In this document: piece after piece, positions 18,379 to 26,730 of the stretch | Numbering within the stretch: position 1 is the stretch's first letter | Layout of the letters: every line of letters starts with the position of its first letter | DNA from: an uncultured Candidatus Saccharibacteria bacterium | Lineage (GTDB): Bacteria > Patescibacteriota > Saccharimonadia > Saccharimonadales > Saccharimonadaceae | Assembly (NCBI GenBank): GCA_937858705.1 | Contig: CALLZM010000029.1 | Location: forward strand, 1-44,024 | Length of the DNA: 44,024 nucleotides | Direction of reading: 5' to 3' | Position numbers and translations under genes: made by a program | The notes under the pieces: generated by a model | Told to the model about the DNA's origin: nothing | Databases searched by the model: none | What the model saw: the letters and a program-made list of their open reading frames with translations, nothing else

Positions 18379-19500
18379 CTATTCAGCGACTTCTTCAATG
18401 GCACTGAAGAGACTATCTTCAATGTCTTTCTTTGGCTTTGGCTCTGGTTTTGCGGCAGGCTTCACTGTTTCAATATCGAGTTCATAGCCAGTCAAGCGAC
18501 TTGCCAAACGAACATTTTGACCACCACGACCGATGGCTACCGACTGCTGATCTTCATCAACAGCAACTACTGCTTTTTTCGCTTCTTCATCTATGGCTAC
18601 TTTGGCAATTTCAGCTGGACTCAATGCATTACGAATAAATACTTCAGCATTTTCGTCAAAAGGTATGATATCAATTTTCTCCTGATCGCCAATTTCACTC
18701 ATAACAGCGTTGACACGAGCACCGTGCCCTCCGACAAATGACCCTACAGGATCAACGCCTGGTACAGTACTGGCAACTGCCAGCTTGGTTCGTCGACCTG
18801 GCTCTCGTACAATGCCCCTGATCTCGACAGCACCAGTGTCCATTTCTGGCACCTCTTGACGGAACAGATACTCAATAAACTCAACATTACCGCGGCTCAA
18901 AATCAGCTGTGGCGCACGACCTTCTCGTTCGATATCCTTAATGTATACTTTCAGCCGAGAACCAATACCGTAATACTCTCCTTGAATCTGCTCGCTGCTT
19001 GGCAATATACCGACCGCTTTGCCTACTTCAACTCGTACCAGCCGTGGCTCTACGCGTTGCACTGTACCATTCACCACAGTACCAATTTTATCTTCAAAAT
19101 CAGCCAATACAACTTCTCGTTCAGCTTCACGCAGTCGCTGCAATATCACTTGCTTAGCAGTTTGGGCCGCTACACGACCAAAGCTGGTAACTTCATATGA
19201 CTCTTCAACAATATCACCCAGCTCGGCATCGCTCTTAATTTTACGAGCATCATCAAGCGATATCTCATGCGCTGGCGAACCCACTTCGTCGACCACTTCT
19301 CGACCAACAAACACGGTTGCCGTGCCATCATTGATATTTAGTTCAGCTCGAACCTCTTGTTCTCGTTCACCATTATCCCGTCGCCACGCAGCAGCAATAG
19401 CTTGTTCAATAACTCCAAGAACGGTCTCTTCAGGGATATTTTTTTCTTCAGCGATCGATTTCACCGAAAGAGTTAGCTGTTTAATGTTCAAATCTTCCAT
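18379..19500 (-). CDS. nusA: Transcription termination/antitermination factor NusA
   Basis: RNA polymerase-binding elongation factor, 373 aa, the usual length for a form without the C-terminal acidic repeats. The N-terminal domain (1-125) is followed by S1 (GTVVNGTVQRVEPRLVRVEVG, about 138-200) and two KH domains (VRAVMSEIGDQEKIDIIPF-like and VAIGRGGQNVRLASRLTGYELDI). AAGGAG lies seven bases before the ATG. The usual rimP-nusA-infB neighbourhood is absent here, because clpC follows downstream and no infB is seen. Confidence 0.95.
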   Translation of the reverse strand: MEDLNIKQLTLSVKSIAEEKNIPEETVLGVIEQAIAAAWRRDNGEREQEVRAELNINDGTATVFVGREVVDEVGSPAHEISLDDARKIKSDAELGDIVEESYEVTSFGRVAAQTAKQVILQRLREAEREVVLADFEDKIGTVVNGTVQRVEPRLVRVEVGKAVGILPSSEQIQGEYYGIGSRLKVYIKDIEREGRAPQLILSRGNVEFIEYLFRQEVPEMDTGAVEIRGIVREPGRRTKLAVASTVPGVDPVGSFVGGHGARVNAVMSEIGDQEKIDIIPFDENAEVFIRNALSPAEIAKVAIDEEAKKAVVAVDEDQQSVAIGRGGQNVRLASRLTGYELDIETVKPAAKPEPKPKKDIEDSLFSAIEEVAE

Positions 19501-19524
19501 ATAATCACTCCTTATGTACTTACT

Positions 19525-19530
19525 ATTATA
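19525..19530 (-). promoter_or_regulatory. -10 box of nusA
   Basis: TATAAT on the minus strand, giving a short leader of about 18 nt that carries AAGGAG. No clear -35. Confidence 0.6.
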
Positions 19531-19549
19531 TATCGATGTTCCGTAAATG

Positions 19550-19574
19550 AAAAACTCCGACCTGCTTGGCCGGA
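19550..19574 (-). terminator. Terminator of the ABC exporter operon
   Basis: On the minus strand TCCGGCC pairs with GGTCGGA across one A-C mismatch and an AAGCA loop, followed by GTTTTT. It stands between the operon and the nusA promoter. Confidence 0.75.
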
Positions 19575-19645
19575 ATTACAATTCAACTCTCCTAGAGTAT
19601 AGCACAGATGACCCATCTTTGTCAATAGCGCAGTGGCAGTACGGT

Positions 19646-19855
19646 TTAAAAACCTTCAACAATTGTCTCAAAGCGCTGGTCAAGTGGTACAGTTGCCTGC
19701 TTGACCATATGGTGCGCCACAGCATTTACCTCGAACTCGCATATTTCTCCGTCCATTACTACCGTCGTGATGATCTTATTGCCAACTTGCTTCTGTTCTA
19801 GTTTCGTATACGGAGGAGCTTCAAACTCACTCCTGTGCCCTTCGTGCCCTGTCAT
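19646..19855 (-). CDS. Small hypothetical protein, last gene of the ABC exporter operon
   Basis: A 69-aa soluble, acidic protein that I do not recognise. There is no membrane segment. It starts six bases after the permease stop, with GGGAG overlapping that stop but only two bases from the ATG. Protein-like composition and the terminator placed after it support a real gene. Function unknown. Confidence 0.6.
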   Translation of the reverse strand: MTGHEGHRSEFEAPPYTKLEQKQVGNKIITTVVMDGEICEFEVNAVAHHMVKQATVPLDQRFETIVEGF

Positions 19856-19861
19856 AACTCC

Positions 19862-21070
19862 CTATTCTTTAGCAAATATCTCTTTAAGAGTAAGTTTTCG
19901 CGAATATTCTAATGCCCCGTAGCGGAAAGCTCGAACTGCCACCATCATCACAAGCATAGATGAGACTGCCAATATCACCATAGATATCAACGCCTGATAG
20001 AGCTCGAGATTGCCTACGGCATTGCGAAGCAGCAGTGGAATCGGCGCGGTAAACGGAAAATAGCTCAAAAACTGCACAATACCCGCATCCGGACTGCTAA
20101 CAAACAGCGTCACTGCATACAACGGCCCGAACATCAGCAGCATAATAACTCCGAAGAAACTATTCGCCTCTTTTGCAGTTGGAGTTGCCGCACCAATTGC
20201 CACTAGGAGGCCTGTCAGCAACAAGAAACTCAAGACAAATATGACAAATCCAATACCAATCCTTACCCAGTCAACTGGAAGTTCGCTTAAGTCAATCGTC
20301 GGCAGCGCTAACTGAGTATGAAGCAGCGCATAGCCCACTATAACAGGTATAAGCACGATAGCCATCTGCAAAAAGCCAAGTATCACCATCGATACAATTT
20401 TACCGACAATCAGCGTTTTAGCCCGAACGGTCGTAAGAATCATTTCTATGACACGATTCTCTTTCTCTTCAGTCGTGCTGGCCAGCATCTGCCCGCCAAA
20501 AGTCGTAATGAGCAGGTAGAGTAATATCAAGAAAACACCAGGAAGAATAGCTTCTTTTATGGCATCTCTTTCGACACCGTCTTGATAGGTTGTCACCTCG
20601 GTTTTCACTTTTTGCTGCACCACCGCCAACTCTGAAGGATTAAACTTGCTATCAATCGATTGTGACAATAGCCATTGCGTCACACTTGCGTAACGATTAT
20701 TATCGAAGATACCGACATCTTTTCCGTATATTTGTACTTCATTCGCCCCAATATCCTTTGGTATAAAAATGAATCCATCAAGCTTGCCCTCTTTCACGAG
20801 AGCAACACCTTCTTCCTTCGTATCGAGTTGCTTTGCTGATAGCGCCTTCAGTACTTCTGGCTTTACGATACCCGACTCATCAGTTACTGCCAGCGAGAAC
20901 TTTTGCTTAGACAATTCCTCACCCGCTTGGCTCGTGGCTTGATTTGAGAAATAAATAACCGCAAACACTGCCGCGATCATGAGAGGAAATGCTAGGCTCA
21001 AAAGCCAAAAACTCTTCTTCTTCAGAGATCGCACTATTTCAAATTTCACTACTGTACTAAGATTATGCAT
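19862..21070 (-). CDS. ABC-2 type transporter permease (NatB-like)
   Basis: Membrane subunit of an exporter, 402 aa. One N-terminal helix (about 20-42) is followed by an extracytoplasmic domain of about 140 residues, then five to six helices (from about 178 to 385) with the ABC-2 segment LASTTEEKENRVIEMILTTV. This is the NatB/YhaP layout. In known relatives the substrate is sodium or a drug, but the sequence does not settle this. The stop of the ATPase gene and this ATG share a base (TAATG), indicating coupling. Confidence 0.88.
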   Translation of the reverse strand: MHNLSTVVKFEIVRSLKKKSFWLLSLAFPLMIAAVFAVIYFSNQATSQAGEELSKQKFSLAVTDESGIVKPEVLKALSAKQLDTKEEGVALVKEGKLDGFIFIPKDIGANEVQIYGKDVGIFDNNRYASVTQWLLSQSIDSKFNPSELAVVQQKVKTEVTTYQDGVERDAIKEAILPGVFLILLYLLITTFGGQMLASTTEEKENRVIEMILTTVRAKTLIVGKIVSMVILGFLQMAIVLIPVIVGYALLHTQLALPTIDLSELPVDWVRIGIGFVIFVLSFLLLTGLLVAIGAATPTAKEANSFFGVIMLLMFGPLYAVTLFVSSPDAGIVQFLSYFPFTAPIPLLLRNAVGNLELYQALISMVILAVSSMLVMMVAVRAFRYGALEYSRKLTLKEIFAKE

Positions 21071-21804
21071 TATGACTCGTCCTTTCCACCATATACTGTC
21101 ACGAAAATATCATCGAGGCTCGCACCATTATGTCGTTTCTTGACAGCCGCAATGGTGCCGTATTCAGCAGCCTTACCATCTTTCAGAAGAATAATCCTAT
21201 CACACAATCGCTCAACTTCTTCCATTTGGTGCGTCACAAAGACAACAGTAGCGCCTTTTTGTTGATGTTCTTCAATGATGTCCATGAGAAGACGGCGATT
21301 TACCGGGTCGAATCCTTTGGTTGGTTCATCGAGTATAAGAAGTTCAGGATTGTTCATGATAGTCACGCCTAGTTGTATTTTTTGTTGCTGACCACCAGAT
21401 AGCTTGCCGATAGTTATTTTTGCCTTATCGGCTAGATCTACTCTTTGCAGATACTCGAGCGACCAGTCCCTGGCGGCAGTTGCCGTCATGCCCTTTAGTT
21501 GGCCAAAATACACCATAACATCGATGACTTTTTCATTTCTATACAGACCTCGTTCTTCTGGCAAATAGCCAAGCTTAGCACCTGTTGCAACATCAAACGG
21601 CTTGCCATTGATAGTAAGCGAACCGGCCGTTGGCACAAAAATACCCAGCAGAGCACGAATCGTTGTTGTTTTGCCGCTACCATTGCTCCCTAGTAGGCCA
21701 AAGGTTTCACCTCGCCTTACTTCAAAGGATAATTTGTCGATGACCTTTGTTTTGCCAAATGTCATCGTGAAATTTCGTATGTTGATAATAGCATCATTTG
21801 TCAT
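21070..21804 (-). CDS. ABC transporter ATP-binding protein (NatA-like)
   Basis: ATPase subunit of 244 aa paired with the permease. Walker A is GSNGSGKTT, signature LSGGQQQKIQLG, Walker B LLILDEPTKGFDP and the H-loop VFVTHQ. A short helical tail after the NBD is typical of ABC-2 exporters. First gene of the operon, with a leaderless start. Confidence 0.93.
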   Translation of the reverse strand: MTNDAIINIRNFTMTFGKTKVIDKLSFEVRRGETFGLLGSNGSGKTTTIRALLGIFVPTAGSLTINGKPFDVATGAKLGYLPEERGLYRNEKVIDVMVYFGQLKGMTATAARDWSLEYLQRVDLADKAKITIGKLSGGQQQKIQLGVTIMNNPELLILDEPTKGFDPVNRRLLMDIIEEHQQKGATVVFVTHQMEEVERLCDRIILLKDGKAAEYGTIAAVKKRHNGASLDDIFVTVYGGKDES

Positions 21805-21811
21805 AGTATCT

Positions 21812-21817
21812 ATTGTA
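21812..21817 (-). promoter_or_regulatory. Extended -10 box of the ABC exporter operon (leaderless)
   Basis: The minus strand reads TGCTACAAT, and the -10 ends seven bases before the ATG at 21804. Confidence 0.7.
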
Positions 21818-21822
21818 GCAGA

Positions 21823-22530
21823 TCAACTCGCTGGTTTCGCCATTGGCAATTTCTGTCCAGGGCAACTCGTCAAAACCCGCACAATCGCCTCTTTTTCAGG
21901 TGGCGTTACCCACAAACGATATTTCTGCTTCACCGCTACTTGCCTTGCTACATATTGGCAACGAAATGCTTTGTTTGGCGGTAACCAAGTTGCGGCATCA
22001 CCATCACTCTTTTGTTGGTTCGCTGGACCATCAACTGCGAGAAGCTCAAGAGGATCATTCGCGAGTGCAATTCGCTCATTCTTCGATAATTGCTGAGCAC
22101 CCGTCTGCCATGCATTACTGAGCGCCACTACATGATCGATTTGTACCGCCTGGCTAGTGCTGGCACCCCGTACAAAACTAATGGTCGCGCCAGTATACGG
22201 ATCGTTAAGCACCCCAGAAAGGACTCGACAATTCTCATCGACTATAGTATCAAGAAGATCTCGCCGCAAGATAGTATTCCGCGTATCGCATCCAAGCGCA
22301 CTCTCCCAGCCATCGCCAAATTCCGACCGAGCATACCCTGTTTTCGGAGCACGACCTTTCACTGGCAGTTCATCGAGTGTTTTCATGGCCAAATCTCCTT
22401 GCGTGCTCGATAATACCTCGGTTTCTGGCGCAATATGCCGATAGTTATCTTCCTGAATAAAGAGAGTTACGGCCGCTATTACCGCAATACATGCGGTCAA
22501 CAAAAGTCGTCGTCGCTTGGTCGGCGTCAT
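21823..22530 (-). CDS. Secreted HNH endonuclease family protein (DUF1524/GmrSD C-terminal type)
   Basis: Putative extracellular or periplasm-facing nuclease of 235 aa. A basic N-terminus and hydrophobic stretch (about 5-25) form a signal peptide or anchor. The mature part matches the family pattern: GYARSEFGDGW, CDTRNTILRRDL, DPYTGATISF, VQIDHVVALSNAWQTGA (D132, H133) and the metal-site segment ANDPLELLAVDGPANQQKS. Paired Cys residues may form disulfides. The frame begins five codons earlier, but the -10 box lies six bases before the ATG at 22530, so that is the start. A role in degrading external DNA for nucleotide scavenging or uptake is inferred from the organism's likely lifestyle. Confidence 0.85.
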   Translation of the reverse strand: MTPTKRRRLLLTACIAVIAAVTLFIQEDNYRHIAPETEVLSSTQGDLAMKTLDELPVKGRAPKTGYARSEFGDGWESALGCDTRNTILRRDLLDTIVDENCRVLSGVLNDPYTGATISFVRGASTSQAVQIDHVVALSNAWQTGAQQLSKNERIALANDPLELLAVDGPANQQKSDGDAATWLPPNKAFRCQYVARQVAVKQKYRLWVTPPEKEAIVRVLTSCPGQKLPMAKPAS

Positions 22531-22536
22531 ACTTTT

Positions 22537-22546
22537 AGTATACAAT
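22537..22546. promoter_or_regulatory. Overlapping divergent -10 boxes of the nuclease gene and pepN
   Basis: AGTATACAAT contains TATACT on the minus strand (22537-22542, six bases before the ATG at 22530) and TACAAT on the plus strand (22541-22546, seven bases before the ATG at 22554). The two boxes share two base pairs, so both genes should be leaderless and mutually exclusive in initiation. Confidence 0.7.
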
Positions 22547-22553
22547 GGAATGC

Positions 22554-25061
22554 ATGCAAACAGTTTCTCACCTTATAGATTTTTTCACACCAACCCATTA
22601 CGATCTCTCACTCGATATCGATCGAACGAAGAGAAGTTTTACCGGAACCGTTGTCATACACGGCGAGTCAAAAAGCGATACACTCGTTTTTCATAGTAAA
22701 GACTTGCGTATTACAACCGCTCTATTCGATGGCAAGCAAGCCGAATGGGCCATGGGCGACAATGACGAATTAACCATCACCCACCAAGACCTAGCTCTTG
22801 GCAAGCATATCATCACCATTGGATTTGAGGGTACTATCACCGATGCCATGCATGGCATGTATCCTTGCTACTACACTCATGACGGCGAAGATAAAGAGTG
22901 GATTGCCACGCAATTCGAAAGCCACCACGCGAGAGAAGTTTTTCCGTGTATTGATGAGCCAGCGGCTAAAGCTTCGTTTTCCGTCGCTCTCACAACCGAG
23001 CCAGGCGTAACCGTACTTGGCAATATGCCCGTCAGTAAACAATCTACCGAAGATGGCAAACTTGTTACTCTATTCGACAAAACTCCTCGTATGAGCACTT
23101 ACCTCCTAGCATGGGTCATTGGCGATATGCATCGAAAAACTGCTTATACGAGCGATGGTGTCGAGGTGAATGTTTGGGCTACGCTCGCACAATCACCAGA
23201 AAGCTTAGACTTTGCCCTCGAGCATTCAGTCAAATCCATCGAGTTCTTCAATGAATACTTCGGCGTGCCTTATCCACTGCCAAAGTCAGATGCTGTGGCA
23301 CTTCCAGACTTTTCGTCGGGAGCGATGGAAAACTGGGGACTCATCACTTATCGCGAAACAGCGCTGCTGGCCGACCCCGCCACAACAACTGTTGCTTCGA
23401 AGCAATATATCGCTACCGTCATCTCTCATGAGCTGAGCCACCAATGGTTCGGCAACCTTGTCACTATGAAATGGTGGAATAACCTATGGCTCAACGAAAG
23501 CTTTGCTACGCTCATGGAGTATATCGCTGTCGATGCTATTCACCCAGAATGGAACGCTTGGCTCGATTTTGCCACACACGAAAGCATCATGGCACTTCGT
23601 CGCGATGCTATCGATGGCGTGCAACCAGTGCAAGTCGGCGTAAATCACCCAGATGAAATCAGTACGCTGTTTGACGGTGCTATTGTATATGCCAAAGGCG
23701 CACGGCTTATGCGCTCGTGCCAACAGTTCATAGGGCATGCAGCATTTCAGAGGGGGTTAAGTACCTATTTTAAAGAGTTCGCGTACCAAAATACCGAAGC
23801 TGAAGATTTGTGGCGACATCTCTCAGATGCGAGCGGCAAAGATATTTCTCACTTCATGAACACCTGGATATCGCAAAGCGGCTACCCGGTTGTGTCAGTC
23901 ACGCCACATGGCTTATCGCAGACTCAATTTTTCATCGGTCCACACGAGCCGAGCCATCAACTATGGCCCATTCCGCTCAATGCAGAAAGCGAAGAAGAGG
24001 TGCCAGAACTACTTGAAACTGCCGAATTAGCACTACCGATATCGCTCGAAGAACGGCTCAATGTCGGCGATACCGCTCATTTCATTTCACGCTACACAAA
24101 AGACCACTTGGAACATCTCTTGAAGAGAGTGACAGCGAATAGTATAGATGAAATCGGACGGTTGCAGCTGCTTCATGAACAATCGCTATTAGCCCGTGCT
24201 GGCATGCTGCCGAGCCACGAGCTCGTCACTATCTTGCAAGCATATCGAGATGAAACTACCGAAAGTGTCTGGAGTATGATGGCTCTTGCCCTAGGTGAGT
24301 TGAAAAAATTTGTCGAAACCAATGAAGCAGCCGAACAATCTCTGCGACAGATGAGCGAGTCATTGGCTCGACCGCGGTTTGAGACATTAGGTTGGTATAA
24401 AGTAGAGGGTGAATCAGAACACCACACCAAACTTCGCAGTCTCATTCTCGGCACCATGACATATAGTGAAGCGCTCGATATCTTAGCGACTATCGATGAT
24501 TTGTTCGCCGCTCAGCCTGTCGAAAATCTTGACCCAGAACTACGAGGCCTCATTCTCAGTAGTGTCGTGAAACGAAATATCAGCGATACACTATTGCCAC
24601 AGCTCATAGATATCTACAGCACTACGCCATCGGCCGATCTTCGAGACGATATTTGTAGCGGGCTCACCAGCGCAAAACGACCAGAAGATATAGCGCTCCT
24701 CCTTTCGCACATGAGCCACAAAAAAACCATTAAGCCGCAAGATCTGCCTCGTTGGTTTGCCTATCTTATTCGCAACCGATACGCCCGGGAAGCTACTTGG
24801 CAGTGGGTGCGAGATAATTGGAAGTTTATCGAAGAGCTCTTTGCTGGAGACAAAAGCTACGATTATTTCGTCACTTATGCAGCAAATGGCCTCAATAGCA
24901 GAAAGCAGCTCGCAGAATATCGAGAATTTTTCGCCCCTATTCGCAATCAGCCCGCGCTCACTCGCGTCATCGACCTTGGTGAAAAAGAAATTCAGGGTCG
25001 AATAGATTTACTTGAACGAGATGGTCGCTTAGTTTGCGAAGCACTTACCGCTGCAGCGTAA
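22554..25061 (+). CDS. pepN: M1 family aminopeptidase (PepN-like)
   Basis: Zinc aminopeptidase of 835 aa that removes N-terminal residues from peptides. It has the exopeptidase motif GAMENWG and the zinc site HELSH-x18-E (HELSHQWFGNLVTMKWW then NLWLNESFA). A C-terminal ERAP1-like helical domain follows. There is no signal peptide, so it is cytoplasmic. The frame opens three codons upstream at 22545, but that ATG overlaps the -10 box, so the ATG at 22554 is preferred. Its end overlaps rnhB tail-to-tail by 17 bp. Confidence 0.93.
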   Translation: MQTVSHLIDFFTPTHYDLSLDIDRTKRSFTGTVVIHGESKSDTLVFHSKDLRITTALFDGKQAEWAMGDNDELTITHQDLALGKHIITIGFEGTITDAMHGMYPCYYTHDGEDKEWIATQFESHHAREVFPCIDEPAAKASFSVALTTEPGVTVLGNMPVSKQSTEDGKLVTLFDKTPRMSTYLLAWVIGDMHRKTAYTSDGVEVNVWATLAQSPESLDFALEHSVKSIEFFNEYFGVPYPLPKSDAVALPDFSSGAMENWGLITYRETALLADPATTTVASKQYIATVISHELSHQWFGNLVTMKWWNNLWLNESFATLMEYIAVDAIHPEWNAWLDFATHESIMALRRDAIDGVQPVQVGVNHPDEISTLFDGAIVYAKGARLMRSCQQFIGHAAFQRGLSTYFKEFAYQNTEAEDLWRHLSDASGKDISHFMNTWISQSGYPVVSVTPHGLSQTQFFIGPHEPSHQLWPIPLNAESEEEVPELLETAELALPISLEERLNVGDTAHFISRYTKDHLEHLLKRVTANSIDEIGRLQLLHEQSLLARAGMLPSHELVTILQAYRDETTESVWSMMALALGELKKFVETNEAAEQSLRQMSESLARPRFETLGWYKVEGESEHHTKLRSLILGTMTYSEALDILATIDDLFAAQPVENLDPELRGLILSSVVKRNISDTLLPQLIDIYSTTPSADLRDDICSGLTSAKRPEDIALLLSHMSHKKTIKPQDLPRWFAYLIRNRYAREATWQWVRDNWKFIEELFAGDKSYDYFVTYAANGLNSRKQLAEYREFFAPIRNQPALTRVIDLGEKEIQGRIDLLERDGRLVCEALTAAA

Positions 25062-26001
25062 TCCACTCTTTCAGTTCAAACTCTAGACCCGCCACATCAG
25101 CGACAGCTAGTAGCAAATCCATGGTATCACCAGCGTGCTTGAGTGCAAAATATTCAGCCGCCCTATTCATTTGATGTAATTTCTTAGGGGTAATAGCCGC
25201 CATGCCACTGCCATGATCATCGTTCTTACGATATTTTACTTCGGTAAAATACATCGTATCATCAAGCTGTGAAACGATATCAATTTCACATATCTTGGTT
25301 TTCCAATTTCGAGCGAGAATGGCATGGTTTTGCGACTCCAAATATTGAGCGACAACATTTTCGGCCTTATCACCGATAGCCTTCGTGGTATCAAACAACC
25401 GAGTGTTGCGAGGCGAGGTAGTACTCACTGGCGTAACTGTGCGATATTTCTGCAACGGCGCAAAACTCAACCGATGCAGCGGTGTTACCCCCAGCTTTTC
25501 GATCGCCGCCCGATGCTTCGCCACGCCATACCCCGCATGTCCGCCAAATCCATAACCTGGATACATAGCATCTTGCTCCGCCATAAACCTATCGCGCTCA
25601 ACCTTCGCCAAAATACTCGCCGCACTAACACTCGGCACCAGCAAATCTGCCTTTTTCATGGTCTGTACGAACGCGCCCTTGCCTGTTCCGGCCAGAAAAT
25701 TCACCATTCCATCAATGATAATTTCCGTATACGGCACTTTTATCTGTTCAACTGCCCGCCGCGTCGCCAGACGCAATGCCTCGCTCATACCAATCTCATC
25801 CAGGTCCGCCGCACTCACCCATCCCGTAGCATACGCTGCTGCTTGCTCACGGATGATATCATACAGCGATTCTCGCTTCTTTTTCGTCAGCTTTTTGCTA
25901 TCAGTCAGGCCTTCAATTTGCACACCACCCAAAACAGCCGCCCCCACCACTAACGGCCCCGCCCATGGTCCACGCCCTGCTTCGTCTATACCTAATATCA
26001 T
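25045..26001 (-). CDS. rnhB: RNase HII fused to a YraN-like nuclease domain
   Basis: A two-domain protein of 318 aa. Residues 1 to about 190 are RNase HII, which removes RNA from RNA-DNA hybrids and single ribonucleotides. It shows D6-E7 in GIDEAGRGPWAGP, D98 in IIIDG and D119 in KADLLVPSVSAASILAKV. A linker (about 190-205) leads to a YraN/UPF0102 domain of the restriction-endonuclease fold: GDKAENVVAQYL (E214), CEIDIV (E239, D241) and FTEVKYR (E254, K256). The two are often separate neighbouring genes in other bacteria, and here they form one open frame. Leaderless start. Confidence 0.92.
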   Translation of the reverse strand: MILGIDEAGRGPWAGPLVVGAAVLGGVQIEGLTDSKKLTKKKRESLYDIIREQAAAYATGWVSAADLDEIGMSEALRLATRRAVEQIKVPYTEIIIDGMVNFLAGTGKGAFVQTMKKADLLVPSVSAASILAKVERDRFMAEQDAMYPGYGFGGHAGYGVAKHRAAIEKLGVTPLHRLSFAPLQKYRTVTPVSTTSPRNTRLFDTTKAIGDKAENVVAQYLESQNHAILARNWKTKICEIDIVSQLDDTMYFTEVKYRKNDDHGSGMAAITPKKLHQMNRAAEYFALKHAGDTMDLLLAVADVAGLEFELKEWITLQR

Positions 26002-26007
26002 ATGTCA

Positions 26008-26013
26008 ATTATA
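26008..26013 (-). promoter_or_regulatory. -10 box of rnhB (leaderless)
   Basis: TATAAT on the minus strand, ending six bases before the ATG at 26001. Confidence 0.7.
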
Positions 26014-26048
26014 CCTCATAGGCAAACCGCTCATCATGCGGTAAAGAT

Positions 26049-26076
26049 AAAAACCCCCGAAACAATCGGGGATTTT
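26049..26076. terminator. Terminator after rplS
   Basis: CCCCGA and TCGGGG flank AACAA, with a further A/T pairing outside one mismatch. A- and T-tracts on both sides let it act on either strand. Its main target is the rplS transcript ending at 26095. Confidence 0.88.
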
Positions 26077-26094
26077 AGCAGTGATCTAGTTATG

Positions 26095-26547
26095 CTATTC
26101 CGCCTTAGGCATTTCGTCAGCAGTCTCATTGGCCTCGGCTGAAGCTGGGGCTTCTTCCGCTACAGGCTCACTCACATCGTTGACAGCTTCGCGGTCAAAC
26201 TGCATCGCCTTCAGGCGAGCACCCTTGCCACTTCGCTCTCGCAAATAACTGAGGAAATTGCGACGAACCTTGGCACGCCGAACGATTTCAATTTTCTCAA
26301 CAAGTGGACTATGCAGTAAGAAACTTTTTTCTACACCCACGCCAGAAGCCACTTTTCGAACAGTGATACGACTAGTGTGACTCTTTTTGTTATCGGTACG
26401 GATCACCACACCTTCAAACACCTGAACTCGCTCTTTATTGCCTTCTTTAATTTTCTGATGAACGCGAACAGTGTCACCACTTCGAGTATCGACAACTGCG
26501 TGTTTTTTCTGCTCTTGGTTTACTTTGTCAATAAGTGCAAAACTCAT
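26095..26547 (-). CDS. rplS: 50S ribosomal protein L19 with acidic C-terminal extension
   Basis: Large-subunit protein near the 30S-50S interface. Residues 1 to about 115 match L19, including GDTVRVHQKIKEGNKERVQVFEGVVI, the VGVEKSFLLHSP segment and RRAKVRRNFLSYLRER. The extra tail of about 30 residues is rich in Glu and Ala and is not part of the ordinary protein. AGAGG lies eight bases before the ATG. A structured leader of about 105 nt precedes it, a common place for ribosomal-protein autoregulation. It stands alone, without the usual rpsP-rimM-trmD neighbours. Confidence 0.95.
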   Translation of the reverse strand: MSFALIDKVNQEQKKHAVVDTRSGDTVRVHQKIKEGNKERVQVFEGVVIRTDNKKSHTSRITVRKVASGVGVEKSFLLHSPLVEKIEIVRRAKVRRNFLSYLRERSGKGARLKAMQFDREAVNDVSEPVAEEAPASAEANETADEMPKAE

Positions 26548-26570
26548 ATTATTACCTCTAGATTAGTGCC

Positions 26571-26628
26571 TCATCCCACCTTGGCTGGCCACACAGCTGT
26601 ACCACTGCGGCTCCACACCGTCGGATGA
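26571..26628 (-). promoter_or_regulatory. Structured 5' leader of rplS, possible autoregulatory RNA
   Basis: In the rplS leader a perfect 6-bp closing helix (UCAUCC with GGAUGA) encloses about 46 G+C-rich bases containing smaller helices (CGG/CCG and GCUG/CAGC). It lies between the promoter and the ribosome-binding site. L19 leader RNAs are known in Firmicutes, but I could not match this one by eye. Function is inferred. Confidence 0.45.
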
Positions 26629-26660
26629 TAGACATTTTTACTCTGTACAATCAACTATTG

Positions 26661-26689
26661 ACTATATCATATCAAAGCAAAGATTACAA
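26661..26689 (-). promoter_or_regulatory. Promoter of rplS
   Basis: The minus strand has -35 TTGTAA (26684-26689), a 17-bp spacer and -10 TATAGT (26661-26666). Predicted start is about 26654, leaving a leader of about 105 nt. Confidence 0.55.
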
Positions 26690-26690
26690 G

Positions 26691-26716
26691 AAAAAATAAC
26701 CGTTGAAGTTGGGCTA
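26691..26716 (-). terminator. Possible weak terminator of the 26731 HIT gene
   Basis: On the minus strand TAGCC and GGTTA pair (one G-T) around a 10-nt loop, followed by six T. The stem is short and the T run touches the rplS -35. Confidence 0.4.
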
Positions 26717-26730
26717 CTCACTTACAAAAC

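Noticed and set aside
21602-22096. 164-aa plus-strand open frame across the ABC ATPase and nuclease genes
   Set aside because: Antisense to two recognised genes and their promoter, with no domain seen.
26577-26622. tRNA-like segment (AGTGGTACAGC) in the rplS leader
   Set aside because: It resembles a D arm, but there is no T arm with TTCRA, no U33 and no acceptor stem, so it is not a tRNA gene.
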